The position numbers and the translations under genes are program-made. From Zhongshania aliphaticivorans (GTDB taxonomy: Bacteria; Pseudomonadota; Gammaproteobacteria; Pseudomonadales; Spongiibacteraceae), in contig NZ_CP014544.1 of assembly GCF_001586255.1 (NCBI RefSeq), forward strand, positions 3,380,501 through 3,444,500: a DNA stretch of 64,000 nt. The letters run 5' to 3'. This document shows, in pieces, positions 10,811 to 20,920 of this stretch. Position 1 is the stretch's first letter. Each line of letters begins with the position of its first letter. The notes under the pieces were generated by a model, which saw only the letters and a list, made by a program, of their open reading frames with translations, did not search any database and was not told the DNA's origin.

Positions 10811-11278
10811 TCAGCGGTGGTAGGGATGGTTATTATTAATTGTCCACGCCCGGTAGAGCTGCTCGGCAAACAATACCCTAACCAGTGGATGAGGCAGGGT
10901 CATGGCTGACAGCGACCATTTTTGCTTAGCTAAAGCCAAACACGCCGGACTGAGACCGTCGGGGCCACCAACCAAAATGCTGATATTGTCGCCGTCCATT
11001 TGCCAGTTTGCCAAGGCCTCAGCCAAGCTTTCTGTACTGACGGCCTTACCCAATACATCGAGGGCAATAACACGATCACCAGCGGAAATCGCCGCCGTCA
11101 TCGCGTCGCCTTCCTGGGCAATAGCGCGGCGAATATCGGTATTCTTGCCCCGCTTAGGCAGGGGCAATTCTTTAATATCAAACTGTATCTCGGCGGGCAG
11201 GCGCTTGCGGTATTCCGCAACCCCCTCCTCGACCCAAGCCGGCATTTTAGTGCCTATGCAGATTAAACTAACTCTCAT
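10811..11278 (-). CDS. rlmH: 23S rRNA pseudouridine-1915 N3-methyltransferase RlmH
   Basis: SPOUT-class enzyme that methylates pseudouridine 1915 of 23S rRNA in assembled ribosomes. 155 residues from the ATG at 11278, exactly the E. coli length; the frame extends upstream to 11320, but that part overlaps rsfS and is not family-like. The start [16 protein letters not shown], the SAM-binding loop GGPDGLSP, the segment TLPHPLVRV and the C-terminal HPYHR are all typical. The start overlaps the 3' end of rsfS by 11 bases. Confidence 0.97.
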   Translation of the reverse strand: MRVSLICIGTKMPAWVEEGVAEYRKRLPAEIQFDIKELPLPKRGKNTDIRRAIAQEGDAMTAAISAGDRVIALDVLGKAVSTESLAEALANWQMDGDNISILVGGPDGLSPACLALAKQKWSLSAMTLPHPLVRVLFAEQLYRAWTINNNHPYHR

Positions 11279-11612
11279 CAGTTCCCGGCTCTGGCACTTG
11301 CCACAGGCGCTCAAGATCATAAAACAAGCGAGCTTCTGGCAACATCACGTGCACTACCACATCGCCTAAATCGACCAAAACCCATTCACCGGTATCTTGG
11401 CCTTCCATGCCGATCGGCACCACATTCTGCTTTTTGGTCTCAACCCATACATTGTCTGCCAAGGATTTTACATGACGATTCGAAGTGCCACTGCACACCA
11501 CCATATAGTCAGTAACGCCACTCATGCCACGCACATCTAGGGTCACAATATCTCGGCCTTTTACATCGTCAAGGGCTTTCTGCACCAGCTTTTGGAGTTG
11601 TTCAGCGTTCAT
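11268..11612 (-). CDS. rsfS: ribosome silencing factor RsfS
   Basis: Binds L14 on the large ribosomal subunit and blocks subunit joining when nutrients are short. 114 residues from the ATG at 11612 ([10 protein letters not shown]), chosen because it matches the E. coli start and has AGGA about 12 bases upstream. Family signatures are [36 protein letters not shown] and FYDLERLW. It lies between nadD (22-base gap) and rlmH (11-base overlap), the standard cluster. Confidence 0.96.
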   Translation of the reverse strand: MNAEQLQKLVQKALDDVKGRDIVTLDVRGMSGVTDYMVVCSGTSNRHVKSLADNVWVETKKQNVVPIGMEGQDTGEWVLVDLGDVVVHVMLPEARLFYDLERLWQVPEPGTDES

Positions 11613-11634
11613 CAAACGGGTATTCCTATGTATT

Positions 11635-12294
11635 TCACTGTGTATATAAACCGTGTTCAGCGATATAGTCCGCGACAACGTCGGGAACAAGGTAACGAAT
11701 TGACCTCCCAGAGGCCAGGCGCTGGCGGATATCAGTAGCCGAGATCGGCAACTGAATCAAACCTGTGTCATAAAACCCACCGGCACTGTGCGCTGTCAGT
11801 GCCGATGCTGAGCCAAGCTTGCGATCAACCACAAAATTCGCCACCTGCGCATCCATTGCTAAAGGATGTGCGGCGCGATGCAAAACCAATACATTAGCCA
11901 AACGAAACAGCGACGGCCAATCTCGCCAGCGCTGCAACTGATTAAACGCGTCACTGCCCATAATCACCGTAATCGATACCTCGGTGCCGCGTTCAGCACG
12001 TAACTCCCGCAAGGTATCAACGGTATACGACGGGGTTTCCCGCAATAATTCACGTCCGTCGACAGCCAAACCCGGCTCCCCGGCGACGGCAGCGCTAACC
12101 ATCGCCAAGCGCTGGGCGCTATCGGCACCGGGCTGCCCCCGCAATGGCGGTCGATGACTCGGCAATAACGCCAACTCATCAACACCCAATGCCTCTTTAA
12201 TTTCTATCGCCGACCGCAGATGACCGTGATGAATGGGATCAAAAGTGCCACCAAAAATCGCCAGCGATTCAATAGCCTTATGCGAATCGGTCAT
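11635..12294 (-). CDS. nadD: nicotinate-nucleotide adenylyltransferase NadD
   Basis: Makes nicotinic acid adenine dinucleotide from nicotinate mononucleotide and ATP, a late step of NAD synthesis. 219 residues with [12 protein letters not shown] (the HxGH nucleotidyl-transfer motif) at the N-terminus, VIMGSDAF in the middle, and the C-terminal [20 protein letters not shown] signature. The ATG is directly adjacent to the proA stop (12294/12295), so the genes are probably co-transcribed. Confidence 0.97.
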   Translation of the reverse strand: MTDSHKAIESLAIFGGTFDPIHHGHLRSAIEIKEALGVDELALLPSHRPPLRGQPGADSAQRLAMVSAAVAGEPGLAVDGRELLRETPSYTVDTLRELRAERGTEVSITVIMGSDAFNQLQRWRDWPSLFRLANVLVLHRAAHPLAMDAQVANFVVDRKLGSASALTAHSAGGFYDTGLIQLPISATDIRQRLASGRSIRYLVPDVVADYIAEHGLYTQ

Positions 12295-13551
12295 TTAACG
12301 ACGAATATGGCCATCGCCGAGTACCACGTACTTCTGCGAGGTCAAACCTTCCAGCCCTACTGGGCCACGAGCATGTATTTTGTCGGTGGAAATACCAATT
12401 TCCGCGCCCAAACCATATTCAAAACCGTCGGCAAACCGAGTCGAGGCATTAATCATTACCGAGCTAGAATCCACTTCGCGCAAAAAGCGGCGGCCAGTGG
12501 TGTAATTTTCAGTCACGATGGATTCGGTATGAGCAGAGCTGTAACGGGCGATATGATCCATAGCCTCATCGACATCAGCCACCACTTTAATAGACAGTAT
12601 TGCGGCCAAATACTCTGTACCCCAATCCTCCTCGCTAGCCTCTACCGCCCCCATCAAAATCTGCCGGGTGCGCGGGCAGCCGCGCAGCTCAACGCCCTTT
12701 GCCAACAATGCATCGGCAATGGCGGGCAGCAACTCTTCAGCACGACTCTCGGCTATCAACAAGGTTTCCATGGTATTGCAGGTACCATAGCGATGGGTTT
12801 TGGCGTTCACTGCAATTGCCAACGCTTTTTCAGCATCGGCGGCGTCATCAATATAAACATGACAAATGCCATCGAGGTGCTTAATCACGGTTACCGTGGC
12901 GTCTCGGGCAATACGCTCTATTAAGCCCTTGCCGCCTCGGGGCACAACCACGTCAACATACTCGGGCATGGTAATCAATTCACCGACCGCCGCGCGATCC
13001 GTGGTTTCCAGTACCTGAACAGCATGCTCAGGCAGGCCAGCCGCCACTAGGCCTTCGCGAATACACGCAGCGAGAGCTTGATTTGAGTGAATCGCTTCAG
13101 AGCCGCCACGCAGAATCGCCGCATTCCCTGACTTTAGGCACAAACTGGCTGCCTCAACGGTCACATTGGGGCGAGACTCATAAATAATGCCAATAACGCC
13201 CAACGGCACCCGCATTTTACCAACCTGAATACCACTGGGCCGGTAGTTTAAATCAGTGATGGCGCCAACCGGGTCAGCCAGCGCTGCAACTTGAGTCAAG
13301 CCTTCAATAATACCGGCAATACCAGCGGCATTGAGCGCCAAACGATCCAGCAATGCCGCGTCGAGACCAGAGGCCTCACCCGCCGCAACGTCTTTGGCAT
13401 TGGCGGCAAGAATATCGTCGCGCCTAGCGTCTACTGCCGCAGCGATCGCCAGCAGGGCGCGATTTTTAACACCGGTATCAGCCGCTGCCACCAGCCGCGC
13501 AGCAAGCCGCGCCTGACGCCCCAGCTGATTCATATACTGCTTAATATCCAT
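12295..13551 (-). CDS. proA: gamma-glutamyl phosphate reductase ProA
   Basis: NADPH-dependent reduction of gamma-glutamyl phosphate to glutamate semialdehyde in proline synthesis. 418 residues, the usual length, of aldehyde-dehydrogenase fold. The catalytic Cys is in [12 protein letters not shown]; other landmarks are [14 protein letters not shown] and the C-terminal [13 protein letters not shown]. It is the first gene of the proA-nadD-rsfS-rlmH-mrdA-rodA run. The 152 bases upstream, before the LON-domain gene, contain no further gene. Confidence 0.97.
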   Translation of the reverse strand: MDIKQYMNQLGRQARLAARLVAAADTGVKNRALLAIAAAVDARRDDILAANAKDVAAGEASGLDAALLDRLALNAAGIAGIIEGLTQVAALADPVGAITDLNYRPSGIQVGKMRVPLGVIGIIYESRPNVTVEAASLCLKSGNAAILRGGSEAIHSNQALAACIREGLVAAGLPEHAVQVLETTDRAAVGELITMPEYVDVVVPRGGKGLIERIARDATVTVIKHLDGICHVYIDDAADAEKALAIAVNAKTHRYGTCNTMETLLIAESRAEELLPAIADALLAKGVELRGCPRTRQILMGAVEASEEDWGTEYLAAILSIKVVADVDEAMDHIARYSSAHTESIVTENYTTGRRFLREVDSSSVMINASTRFADGFEYGLGAEIGISTDKIHARGPVGLEGLTSQKYVVLGDGHIRR

Positions 13552-13703
13552 GAGCCTTCTAATCCTCTCACCTACGCGCTATCGCGAAGGTCAATACCTG
13601 CTAATTCCCACATAATAGGAGAACGAAAAATGACCGCTAGTATAACGGATTGGAAAAGGACTCACTATCGACAATATGTACAGAGTGCCGTCGGCTAGCT
13701 TTA

Positions 13704-14321
13704 CTAGCTCGACAGCGCATCCAAAATATCGTGAAGGGCATCTAAACGTGCCAGAGGCGCGTCGATACCAAGAATTTGGTAAGCGTCGGCGGCGGGCAAT
13801 GGCAGCAATTGCGCCAAACTGTTGGCCAAAGCACCCGCTGTCTCCACATTTAGCTGCATTCCTAAACGCTGAACATGGGGGTGGTCGCCCAACTGCTGCA
13901 ACAATTCATGTAACTCAGTACTGCGCGACGGCAACGCGACATCTTCCTGCTCGGTCAGCCAGCTGACCTCGCCTATATACAGACCAGTATCGTCCTGACG
14001 AGCCGACGCCAACTGAAAGCGACGACCGCCCTCAACCACAACCCCCAACAAGCCATCTGGGAGTTGGTCCCAGTCCGCAATATGCGCTTCAGTGCCGATT
14101 TGAGCCAAGGTCGCCTGCCGCTCTCCCGGCTTAAGCACCTCAGCGCCACCCTCGGCCAACCAAACAACACCAAAGCTCTGCTGATTGCGCATGGTATCGC
14201 GAATCAAGTCCAGGTAACGACGTTCAAAAATCCGCAAGCCCATGCGACCACCGGGCAGCAACACCGTGCTTAAGGGAAATAGCGGTAGCTCTGCTACCGC
14301 GCTCGAACCTAAGTCAGACAT
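13704..14321 (-). CDS. LON peptidase substrate-binding domain protein
   Basis: 205 residues resembling the N-terminal substrate-recognition domain of Lon without the ATPase or protease parts. Visible signature: LPLFPLSTVLLPGGRMGLRIFE near the N-terminus, followed by YLDLIRDTM and a helical C-terminal half. Stand-alone LON-domain proteins occur widely in gammaproteobacteria; their role is not established. It overlaps the end of the RND exporter gene upstream by 8 bases and is probably co-transcribed with it. Confidence 0.9.
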   Translation of the reverse strand: MSDLGSSAVAELPLFPLSTVLLPGGRMGLRIFERRYLDLIRDTMRNQQSFGVVWLAEGGAEVLKPGERQATLAQIGTEAHIADWDQLPDGLLGVVVEGGRRFQLASARQDDTGLYIGEVSWLTEQEDVALPSRSTELHELLQQLGDHPHVQRLGMQLNVETAGALANSLAQLLPLPAADAYQILGIDAPLARLDALHDILDALSS

Positions 14322-16866
14322 TCTTATCCGCAGCCTTTTCTATGGCTATTTCAGGGCCTAGAGGTTTAATCACCAACAGCAGCTTTGGCAGCAACAACAT
14401 GGCGCCCAGCAATGCCGCCAGCATCGCCAAGCCGGTTAACAAGCCAAAATAAATACTTGGCGTAAAATTAGACAAGGCCAGAATCGAGAAACCAAAAATA
14501 ATAATACTGGAGGTGTAATACATTGCCTTACCAATACTGGCGTGACAGCGGTACATGGTTGCCAAGTAATTGCGGTCAGTCGGAAATTCTTGCTTAAAGC
14601 GATGCACATAGTGAATGGTGTTATCCACACCAATACCCACGGTGATCGCCGCAATGGTGATCGTCATCATGTCCAGCGGAATACCCGCCAAACCCATGCC
14701 GCCCAATACCGCGCCAGCCGCCAATAAATTGGGCGCCAAGGCAATAAGCGCCAGGCTCAATGAGCGGAACAACACCATAAACATGGCCAGTATGGCTACA
14801 AATACCGCGCTCAAGGTCATAATCTGCGAGGTAAACAGGCTTTGCAGCATATTATTGTATAAAACTAACATACCGGTTAAGTGCACTTGCTCCGGCGCAA
14901 AGCCCAACTCATTCACCAAATGATCTTCAATATCAATCAATAGCTGATTGCGATTCAGGGTGCGACTGGTTTCTTTAACCCGCACGCTGATGCGCACTTG
15001 ATCGACTTCTGCCGACATATAGGGATCAATCAAAATGGACGAAATCGACTCCGGCAATGAGCGCTGAGCAAGCGCCAATTGCAGGTCGTCGACATTACCC
15101 ATAATAATCTGCATCAATTCATAAAAGGTCGACAGCGACAGCACCTTGCCGGTCTCTGGCAAACCATCAACATAATCGTGTACAGATTGAATTCGCTGCA
15201 AGCCGGCAACGGTGAACCACTCGCTCTGCGCAGCACCTGCGTCACCAAAATCACCGCCGAAATCATCGGCAAAGTCATTGGCGAAATCGTTACTGAAATC
15301 GTCAAAATCATCGCCGCCGCTATTTACAGCCTTCTCGGCGACGGGGTCTTCCTTAGGCAGGTCCAAAATAATATCGAGAGGAATAGTGCCCCCCAACTCA
15401 GCGTCAATCGTCTCCATACCCTGATAAATTTCAGTGGTATCGTGGAAGTAGTCAATAAAGCGGTTTTCGACTTTGAGCTGAGTAATGCCCCACACACTCA
15501 GCAGCAAGAGCCCTGTAGACACCACGACCACTGTGCGCCCAAAGCGCTCGGTAGCCACGGCAAAATACCGCGTAAATGCCGCGCTATCATCCGAGCTGCC
15601 CTTTTCATTGCGGCGCTTCATGAGCATCATTGCGCAGGGCATAACAATAAAGGTCAACACCAGTGCCGACACCACACCAATAGTCATCATCCAACCAAAA
15701 TCAATTACCGGACGAATACCGCTAACCACCAAGGAGGCAAACGCCACCAAGGTCGTTAACGTGGTGTACAAACACGGCATGGCCATAATCGCGGTGGTTT
15801 GCGAGACCAGGCTAAATTGATCCGCCTCTGGCTGAGCAGCAGAATACTCTCGGTAACGCACCACAAGATGGATGGTGACCGACAAGGTAATAATCAGCAG
15901 CAAAGCCACGAAATTCGCAGAGATAACCGTGAGTCGCCAGTCGAGAAAACTCAGCAGACCCAGCATAAAGACCACATTCAATACACAGGTCGACAGAGGG
16001 ATTAACACCCAGCGCAGACTACGGAAAATCACCGTCAACAACACCACAATAAACAGCAGTATGCCAGCGCCAAACACCCGCAAATCGCTTTTAACAAAGG
16101 CGATCATATCCACCGCGATCATCGGGACGCCGCCGAGAAACACCGTGGCATCGCCGCGATAATCCTTAACAATGTCCCGCGCCAAGGCAACTAACTTAGC
16201 CTGCCGCTCGTGGGCCTCGGCCGTGTAATCTGCAAAGGTTTTTTCTAAGTCATCCAACGCTGCCTGTTCGTCAGCGCTAATGGTTTCCGCCGCAGCCTTG
16301 ACGCGCAGCGCGTCGCGTTGATTTAGCAGTTCATAATAACGCTCGTCGCGCTGAATATTGACCTGAATTGCAGTGGTGCTGCCGTCGGTACTGGTCAGTA
16401 AAGATTTGTAAATCGGACTGGTCGCAAGCTCTTCGCGGACCATGTCCATATCAATACCCGGCGTACGCAGGGTCGGAATCTCTCCCGCCGTGACCTGACT
16501 CAGCGACACCCGCGGACTCTCCAGTAAAGGCACGTCCAGTATCGAGGTTACATTAGAGACATTAGGCAATTCCGCCAGACGGTCACGCAGTTCGCCAAGC
16601 GTCTGCAACTGCTCTGGGGCAAACAAATCGGCCTGCGGTTGATACGTCACCAACAGGAAATCTTCAGAACCGTAGCGCTTACTTATATCACGGTAATAGG
16701 CCAGCGACTCGTCGCCCTCTAGTACCAAGGCATCAGCGGAAGCGTCGAGCTGCAAGGTAGGAATATAGCTTCCCAACCAGCCGACTATGGCGAGCAATAT
16801 CGCCAAAACCCAAAATGCATTACGCAGTATTACGCGTTGGTAAATCGACAGCAGCATTCCACTCAT
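14314..16866 (-). CDS. RND superfamily exporter, MMPL-type
   Basis: Predicted proton-driven lipid or small-molecule exporter of the inner membrane. 850 residues with the RND pattern: one helix at the N-terminus, a large periplasmic domain, five helices (about 255-425), a second helix-loop repeat, and five helices at the C-terminus. Landmarks are DMMTITIAAITVGIGVDNTIHYVH and the equivalent VISANFVALLLIITLSVT in the first half. The second periplasmic domain carries an Asp-Phe repeat tract (about residues 518-543). No membrane-fusion or outer-membrane partner is adjacent, which suits HpnN/MMPL-like exporters better than tripartite pumps. Substrate unknown. Confidence 0.88.
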   Translation of the reverse strand: MSGMLLSIYQRVILRNAFWVLAILLAIVGWLGSYIPTLQLDASADALVLEGDESLAYYRDISKRYGSEDFLLVTYQPQADLFAPEQLQTLGELRDRLAELPNVSNVTSILDVPLLESPRVSLSQVTAGEIPTLRTPGIDMDMVREELATSPIYKSLLTSTDGSTTAIQVNIQRDERYYELLNQRDALRVKAAAETISADEQAALDDLEKTFADYTAEAHERQAKLVALARDIVKDYRGDATVFLGGVPMIAVDMIAFVKSDLRVFGAGILLFIVVLLTVIFRSLRWVLIPLSTCVLNVVFMLGLLSFLDWRLTVISANFVALLLIITLSVTIHLVVRYREYSAAQPEADQFSLVSQTTAIMAMPCLYTTLTTLVAFASLVVSGIRPVIDFGWMMTIGVVSALVLTFIVMPCAMMLMKRRNEKGSSDDSAAFTRYFAVATERFGRTVVVVSTGLLLLSVWGITQLKVENRFIDYFHDTTEIYQGMETIDAELGGTIPLDIILDLPKEDPVAEKAVNSGGDDFDDFSNDFANDFADDFGGDFGDAGAAQSEWFTVAGLQRIQSVHDYVDGLPETGKVLSLSTFYELMQIIMGNVDDLQLALAQRSLPESISSILIDPYMSAEVDQVRISVRVKETSRTLNRNQLLIDIEDHLVNELGFAPEQVHLTGMLVLYNNMLQSLFTSQIMTLSAVFVAILAMFMVLFRSLSLALIALAPNLLAAGAVLGGMGLAGIPLDMMTITIAAITVGIGVDNTIHYVHRFKQEFPTDRNYLATMYRCHASIGKAMYYTSSIIIFGFSILALSNFTPSIYFGLLTGLAMLAALLGAMLLLPKLLLVIKPLGPEIAIEKAADKNV

Positions 16867-16928
16867 ATTTAACCCTTAAGCTTGGTTAGTCGCCTCGCAG
16901 GCGCGTCCGATTTTTAAAACCTTATTCT

Positions 16929-17528
16929 TTATTCGCCCCAGCGCGGCACTAATTCCTGCGCCACGCCAAGGTGATCCAAAATTCTCGCCACCACAAAATC
17001 AATCACATCAGCCACGCTTTGGGGCTTGCGGTAGAAACCAGGCGACGCAGGCATCACCGTCGCCCCCATTTGCGTCAGACTGAGCATATGCTGCAAATGA
17101 ATCGCCGATAAGGGCATTTCTCTGGGCACCAAAATCAATTGGCGGCGCTCTTTGAGCGCGACATCGGCGGCGCGTTCAATTAAATTATTACTTGCTCCAC
17201 AGGCAATGGCAGACAGCGTACCGGTACTGGCCGGGCACACCACCATGGCGCTCGGCGCACCGCTGCCAGAAGCCACTGACGCCATCCAGTCTTCAGGGCC
17301 ATGCACCTTAAGTTGTTCCGGCGTACATTGAAAGCGCTCGCACAAATAGCGCGACAACGCCGCAGGCTTGGCCGGCAGGGTCTCCTCGGTTTCGGTCGCC
17401 ACAACTAATAGCGCCGCCTTGGAAATCATAAAATGTACCTCGCAGCCCGCTGCCAACAGACATTCCAGCAGCCGCAAACCATATTGCGCGCCAGAGGCGC
17501 CAGTCATCGCCAGCGTAACCGATTTCAT
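16929..17528 (-). CDS. ubiX: flavin prenyltransferase UbiX
   Basis: Makes the prenylated FMN cofactor used by the UbiD decarboxylase in ubiquinone synthesis. 199 residues of flavoprotein fold: [15 protein letters not shown] at the N-terminus, [27 protein letters not shown] split across the middle, and [17 protein letters not shown]. The ATG overlaps the mpl stop (ATGA), so the two genes are translationally coupled; this pairing is common in gammaproteobacteria. Confidence 0.96.
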   Translation of the reverse strand: MKSVTLAMTGASGAQYGLRLLECLLAAGCEVHFMISKAALLVVATETEETLPAKPAALSRYLCERFQCTPEQLKVHGPEDWMASVASGSGAPSAMVVCPASTGTLSAIACGASNNLIERAADVALKERRQLILVPREMPLSAIHLQHMLSLTQMGATVMPASPGFYRKPQSVADVIDFVVARILDHLGVAQELVPRWGE

Positions 17529-18907
17529 TGCGACGCCTCCCAGCGCTTGCGCAGCGCCTTTATCAAGCGCTGATGTACACCACCAAAGCCGCCGTTACTC
17601 ATAATCACCACGTGATCTCCTGCCTTTAAGCTAGCACTGAGTTCGGCAATGGTTTGCTCAAGATCCACGCTCAACCGCGCCGGTGTTGCGCTGTCCGCAA
17701 TCACTGAGTCTAAGGACCAATTTAAGCCTGGTGGCTGATACCAAATCACTTCGTCTGCATATGCTACTGCAGGCGCCAAGCGATCTTTATAGATACCCAT
17801 ACGCATGGTATTGGAGCGCGGTTCTATCAAGGCAATAATTCTTCCCTCTGCCACCCGTCCCCGCAGGCCCTGCAAGGTTGTCGCAATCGCCGTGGGGTGG
17901 TGAGCAAAATCATCGTACACGGTAATCCCCGCCACCGTGGCAAGCACCTCCATACGCCGCTTAACACCCTGAAACTGGCATAAGGCGTCAATACCATCTT
18001 TAGGTTGAACACCAATATGGTGAGCGGCGGCCAAGGTCACCAGCGCATTATTGACATTGTGAGCGCCGGTGTGCGCCCAGTTCACCCGCCCTTGGACTAA
18101 GCCTTTATAAAGTACGTCGAACTGAGAAAAATCATCGCTGAGCACCTTAGCCTGCCAGTCTGCTGCCCGCCCCTTCTCGCTACTAACGCGCTCCACTTCA
18201 CTCCAGCACCCCATATCCAGCACATCATCCAAAGCGCTCTCACCGGACGGAATAACAATACGGCCAATGGCGGGCACAGTACGAACCAAATGATGGAACT
18301 GGCGCTGAATTGCCGCCAAGTCCGGGAAAATGTCGGCGTGATCAAATTCTAAATTATTCAAAATAGCGGTGTAGGGACGGTAATGGACGAATTTTGAGCG
18401 CTTATCAAAAAAGGCGCTATCGTATTCATCGGCCTCAATCACGAAGAAGTCAGTCTGACCAAGGCGCGCCGACAAACCAAAATCGGCGGGAACACCACCA
18501 ATTAAGAATCCCGGCTGAAAGCCGCAATCTTCCAGCACCCAGGCCAACATACTGCTGGTGGTGGTTTTACCGTGGGTACCGGCGCAGGCCAGCACCCAGC
18601 GACTTTGCAGCACATTGTCACTCAGCCATTGAGGGCCGGAGGTGTAGGGAATACCGCGATTTAATACATGTTCAACCGCCGGGTTACCCCGCGACATGGC
18701 GTTGCCAATAATCACCAAGTCTGGCTCGGGCGTTAGATGTGCCGCCTCATAGCCTTCCATCAAGGTAATACCTTGAGATTCCAGCTGGATACTCATGGGC
18801 GGGTAAACATTGGCATCGGAGCCGGTCACGGTGTGGCCAAGCTCGCGGGCGAGAATGGCTAAGCCACCCATAAAGGTGCCGCAAATTCCCAAAATATGAA
18901 GGTGCAT
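17525..18907 (-). CDS. mpl: UDP-N-acetylmuramate:L-alanyl-gamma-D-glutamyl-meso-diaminopimelate ligase
   Basis: Recycling ligase that joins salvaged murein tripeptide to UDP-MurNAc. 460 residues from the ATG at 18907 ([15 protein letters not shown]), which matches the E. coli start; motifs include the ATP loop [12 protein letters not shown] and [12 protein letters not shown]. There is no Shine-Dalgarno upstream: the ATG lies only four bases after the T tract of the porin terminator. An in-frame ATG at 18943 would place that hairpin inside the coding region, so 18907 is preferred, perhaps on a nearly leaderless transcript. Coupled to ubiX downstream. Confidence 0.94.
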   Translation of the reverse strand: MHLHILGICGTFMGGLAILARELGHTVTGSDANVYPPMSIQLESQGITLMEGYEAAHLTPEPDLVIIGNAMSRGNPAVEHVLNRGIPYTSGPQWLSDNVLQSRWVLACAGTHGKTTTSSMLAWVLEDCGFQPGFLIGGVPADFGLSARLGQTDFFVIEADEYDSAFFDKRSKFVHYRPYTAILNNLEFDHADIFPDLAAIQRQFHHLVRTVPAIGRIVIPSGESALDDVLDMGCWSEVERVSSEKGRAADWQAKVLSDDFSQFDVLYKGLVQGRVNWAHTGAHNVNNALVTLAAAHHIGVQPKDGIDALCQFQGVKRRMEVLATVAGITVYDDFAHHPTAIATTLQGLRGRVAEGRIIALIEPRSNTMRMGIYKDRLAPAVAYADEVIWYQPPGLNWSLDSVIADSATPARLSVDLEQTIAELSASLKAGDHVVIMSNGGFGGVHQRLIKALRKRWEASQ

Positions 18908-18910
18908 AGA

Positions 18911-18941
18911 TAAAAACGCCACACAGAAAAGTCTGTGTGGC
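18911..18941 (-). terminator. intrinsic terminator downstream of the porin gene
   Basis: A perfect 9-bp stem (GCCACACAG/CTGTGTGGC, 18918-18926 and 18933-18941) with a six-base loop is followed on the minus strand by G and five T. It lies 67 bases after the porin stop and ends almost at the mpl start codon, so readthrough here would set how much porin transcript reaches mpl. Confidence 0.8.
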
Positions 18942-19007
18942 ATGGTATCACTGCTATCGCGCCAGCTCTACGCCAGCGCATCGCATTGCGTGATTAGGCA
19001 TTAACGT

Positions 19008-20261
19008 TTAGAAGTTAGCGCTCAAGGTCAGCCATACTTTCTCTGTGTCCGTTAAGCTCAGACCACCGCCGTTAAAGGCCGTGCTGTCTCCGGCACTATA
19101 GCTGGCATAGCGCAGTTCCGCAGAATATGGCCCCCAACTTTTGGTAACCATAGCGCCAAGTTCAGAACCTAAGTCGCTATCACCGGCGGCATTATTCTGC
19201 TCAGACTCAAAGCTGTGGTAGGCCAACAACCAATTCACACCCAGTGCCGCGCCACCAACAGTGAAGTAGGTGTCGTTAATACCTTCGCTGATATTACCCA
19301 AACCCTTGTTTAGGAACATATCGGTCCAACCTTGGAATTTAAACAAGGTCGCCAACGGCGTGATAAAGAAGCCATCTTTGTCAGCACCAAGCGCTTCATA
19401 GCCAAGACCTAAGGTCAGCGGCGCGAGTTTATAGCTAGCCTCAACCAACATATAGTCTGAGCTGTAGTCGGCGGGATTATTACCCGCGCTTTCTTGGCTC
19501 GCGTACTCAACATTATAGGCAAGATCACCCGCCTTACCCTGCCAGCGGATACCGTAGGTATCGGTATCCATACGCTTAAAACCGGCTAAATTATCATCGG
19601 TCTCAAGCAAATAGGCATAGCCGGTTACCGTACCGGCAGGCAGGGTGTAGCTGGCGTTCAATAGATGAGAATCCATTTCGGTGTCGCCCACCGCACTGGC
19701 TTCGCCAAATATCCGGTTTACATTGGCAATATGGGCGTAATTAAGTTTCAGGTTTTCGACACTGCTATTCGCCGCAGTAAACGCGTCGTAGGTCTGCTCG
19801 TTTTGACGCCAGCCAACGTGTCCAACAAAACGGTGATTGTCATAGGTCAGGCGCTGACGACCATATTTAAATTCGCTATTCCAATTGCTATAGCCAATAA
19901 AGGCTTGGTTAACTTCACTACCTACCGGATCGGCTATCAGCGATTCAGAAACCTGCCCATTCACGCTGTCGTTGGAATCACCGGCAAAATTGCTGACGTC
20001 GTCAAATTCAACAAAGCCACTAAAGCCCTTAAAGGCATCAGTTTTATAATTTACGCGGGTTTTTAGGGTAAGCGCGTCACCTGTTTTATTACCACCGGCG
20101 GCCACATCCTCGGCAACCGATTCGTAACGCAGACGCAAGTTCAAATGGGCCTCGCCCTGACTAAGCGCTTCGGTAATAGATTCTGCCGCAAACGTAGTTT
20201 GCGCTGCTGCAGCGAATAAACCGAGAGAAACAGCCGAGGATAATGATTTCTTTTTCAACAT
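19008..20261 (-). CDS. outer-membrane beta-barrel porin
   Basis: 417 residues from the ATG at 20261, which gives a clean signal peptide (LKKKSLSSAVSLGLFAAAAQTTFA). The mature part begins with strands such as LNLRLRYESV, alternates polar and hydrophobic residues throughout, and ends in TLSANF; the terminal Phe is the usual signal for barrel insertion. It resembles OprD/alginate-export-type channels (EFKYGRQRLTYDNHRFVGHV), but the substrate cannot be told. It stands alone between a 660-base non-coding stretch and mpl, with its own terminator. Confidence 0.88.
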   Translation of the reverse strand: MLKKKSLSSAVSLGLFAAAAQTTFAAESITEALSQGEAHLNLRLRYESVAEDVAAGGNKTGDALTLKTRVNYKTDAFKGFSGFVEFDDVSNFAGDSNDSVNGQVSESLIADPVGSEVNQAFIGYSNWNSEFKYGRQRLTYDNHRFVGHVGWRQNEQTYDAFTAANSSVENLKLNYAHIANVNRIFGEASAVGDTEMDSHLLNASYTLPAGTVTGYAYLLETDDNLAGFKRMDTDTYGIRWQGKAGDLAYNVEYASQESAGNNPADYSSDYMLVEASYKLAPLTLGLGYEALGADKDGFFITPLATLFKFQGWTDMFLNKGLGNISEGINDTYFTVGGAALGVNWLLAYHSFESEQNNAAGDSDLGSELGAMVTKSWGPYSAELRYASYSAGDSTAFNGGGLSLTDTEKVWLTLSANF

Positions 20262-20920
20262 AATGTGTCTCATTAAGATAAATGTTTGTTAGGCAGATGC
20301 ACACCGCAAACAATACTTGTCCCAATCAATTTGCGATGACTAGGATTTAGCAAACAACGAGCCACAATAAAAATTGAGCAGAAATTAATTTATAAACACT
20401 TTAAAATCATGGCATTACAAAAATAATCAACTATCACCACCTCCTCTTCGCCCCAAACACGAGCACAATAAATTTTAAATATTACTGCAACAATTCCAAT
20501 TTGGAGCCAAAACGCACCAATTAATACCACCCAGAAAATTGCGCTATTTTTGTGCCGCACCATAAAGAAGCAAGTCGACACAGCGCTTGCTCGGCAAATA
20601 AAGTCCGATTGTAAAAATACGAAAGTGGAAATTAGCCGAGCAATATCAGCGTAGACACCAGCGGAAAAAACTTGTCACTAGAATACAAACAACGCGCCTA
20701 AGGCAAAGACACCCAACGGCAAACGCAGCAATGCCACTTCCATTATGAGTAAGTGGCATATGCTTATATTGATATCTTAAGATTAGGTATTCACACGTTG
20801 CTAAGCAACATAGAAAAAAATCAATAAATTTAGGCGAAAGAAACGCACTGATTAATCAGCTAGATTTATCGTGGTGACCAAGACGCTAGGCTTATAGACA
20901 GCGAACCGAGCTTGCGTTTT
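20262..20920. other. AT-rich non-coding stretch between the TonB-like gene and the porin gene
   Basis: No convincing gene in either strand across about 660 bases. Its left end is the porin leader and its right end follows the stop of the TonB-like gene. Two short dyads are visible: GTTGC-TAA-GCAAC at 20797-20809 and the perfect palindrome CTGATTAATCAG at 20848-20859. The porin promoter should be here, but I could not pick a confident -35/-10 pair. Confidence 0.5.

Noticed and set aside
12220-12924. 234-codon plus-strand frame opposite proA/nadD
   Set aside because: Antisense shadow of conserved proA; no start signal.
15079-15759. 226-codon plus-strand frame opposite the RND exporter
   Set aside because: Shadow of the Asp-Phe repeat and helices on the other strand; His/Asn-rich product with no domain.
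16886-16912. GC-rich hairpin between ubiX and the RND exporter gene
   Set aside because: Five-base stem without a T tract in the direction of transcription; not distinguishable from chance.
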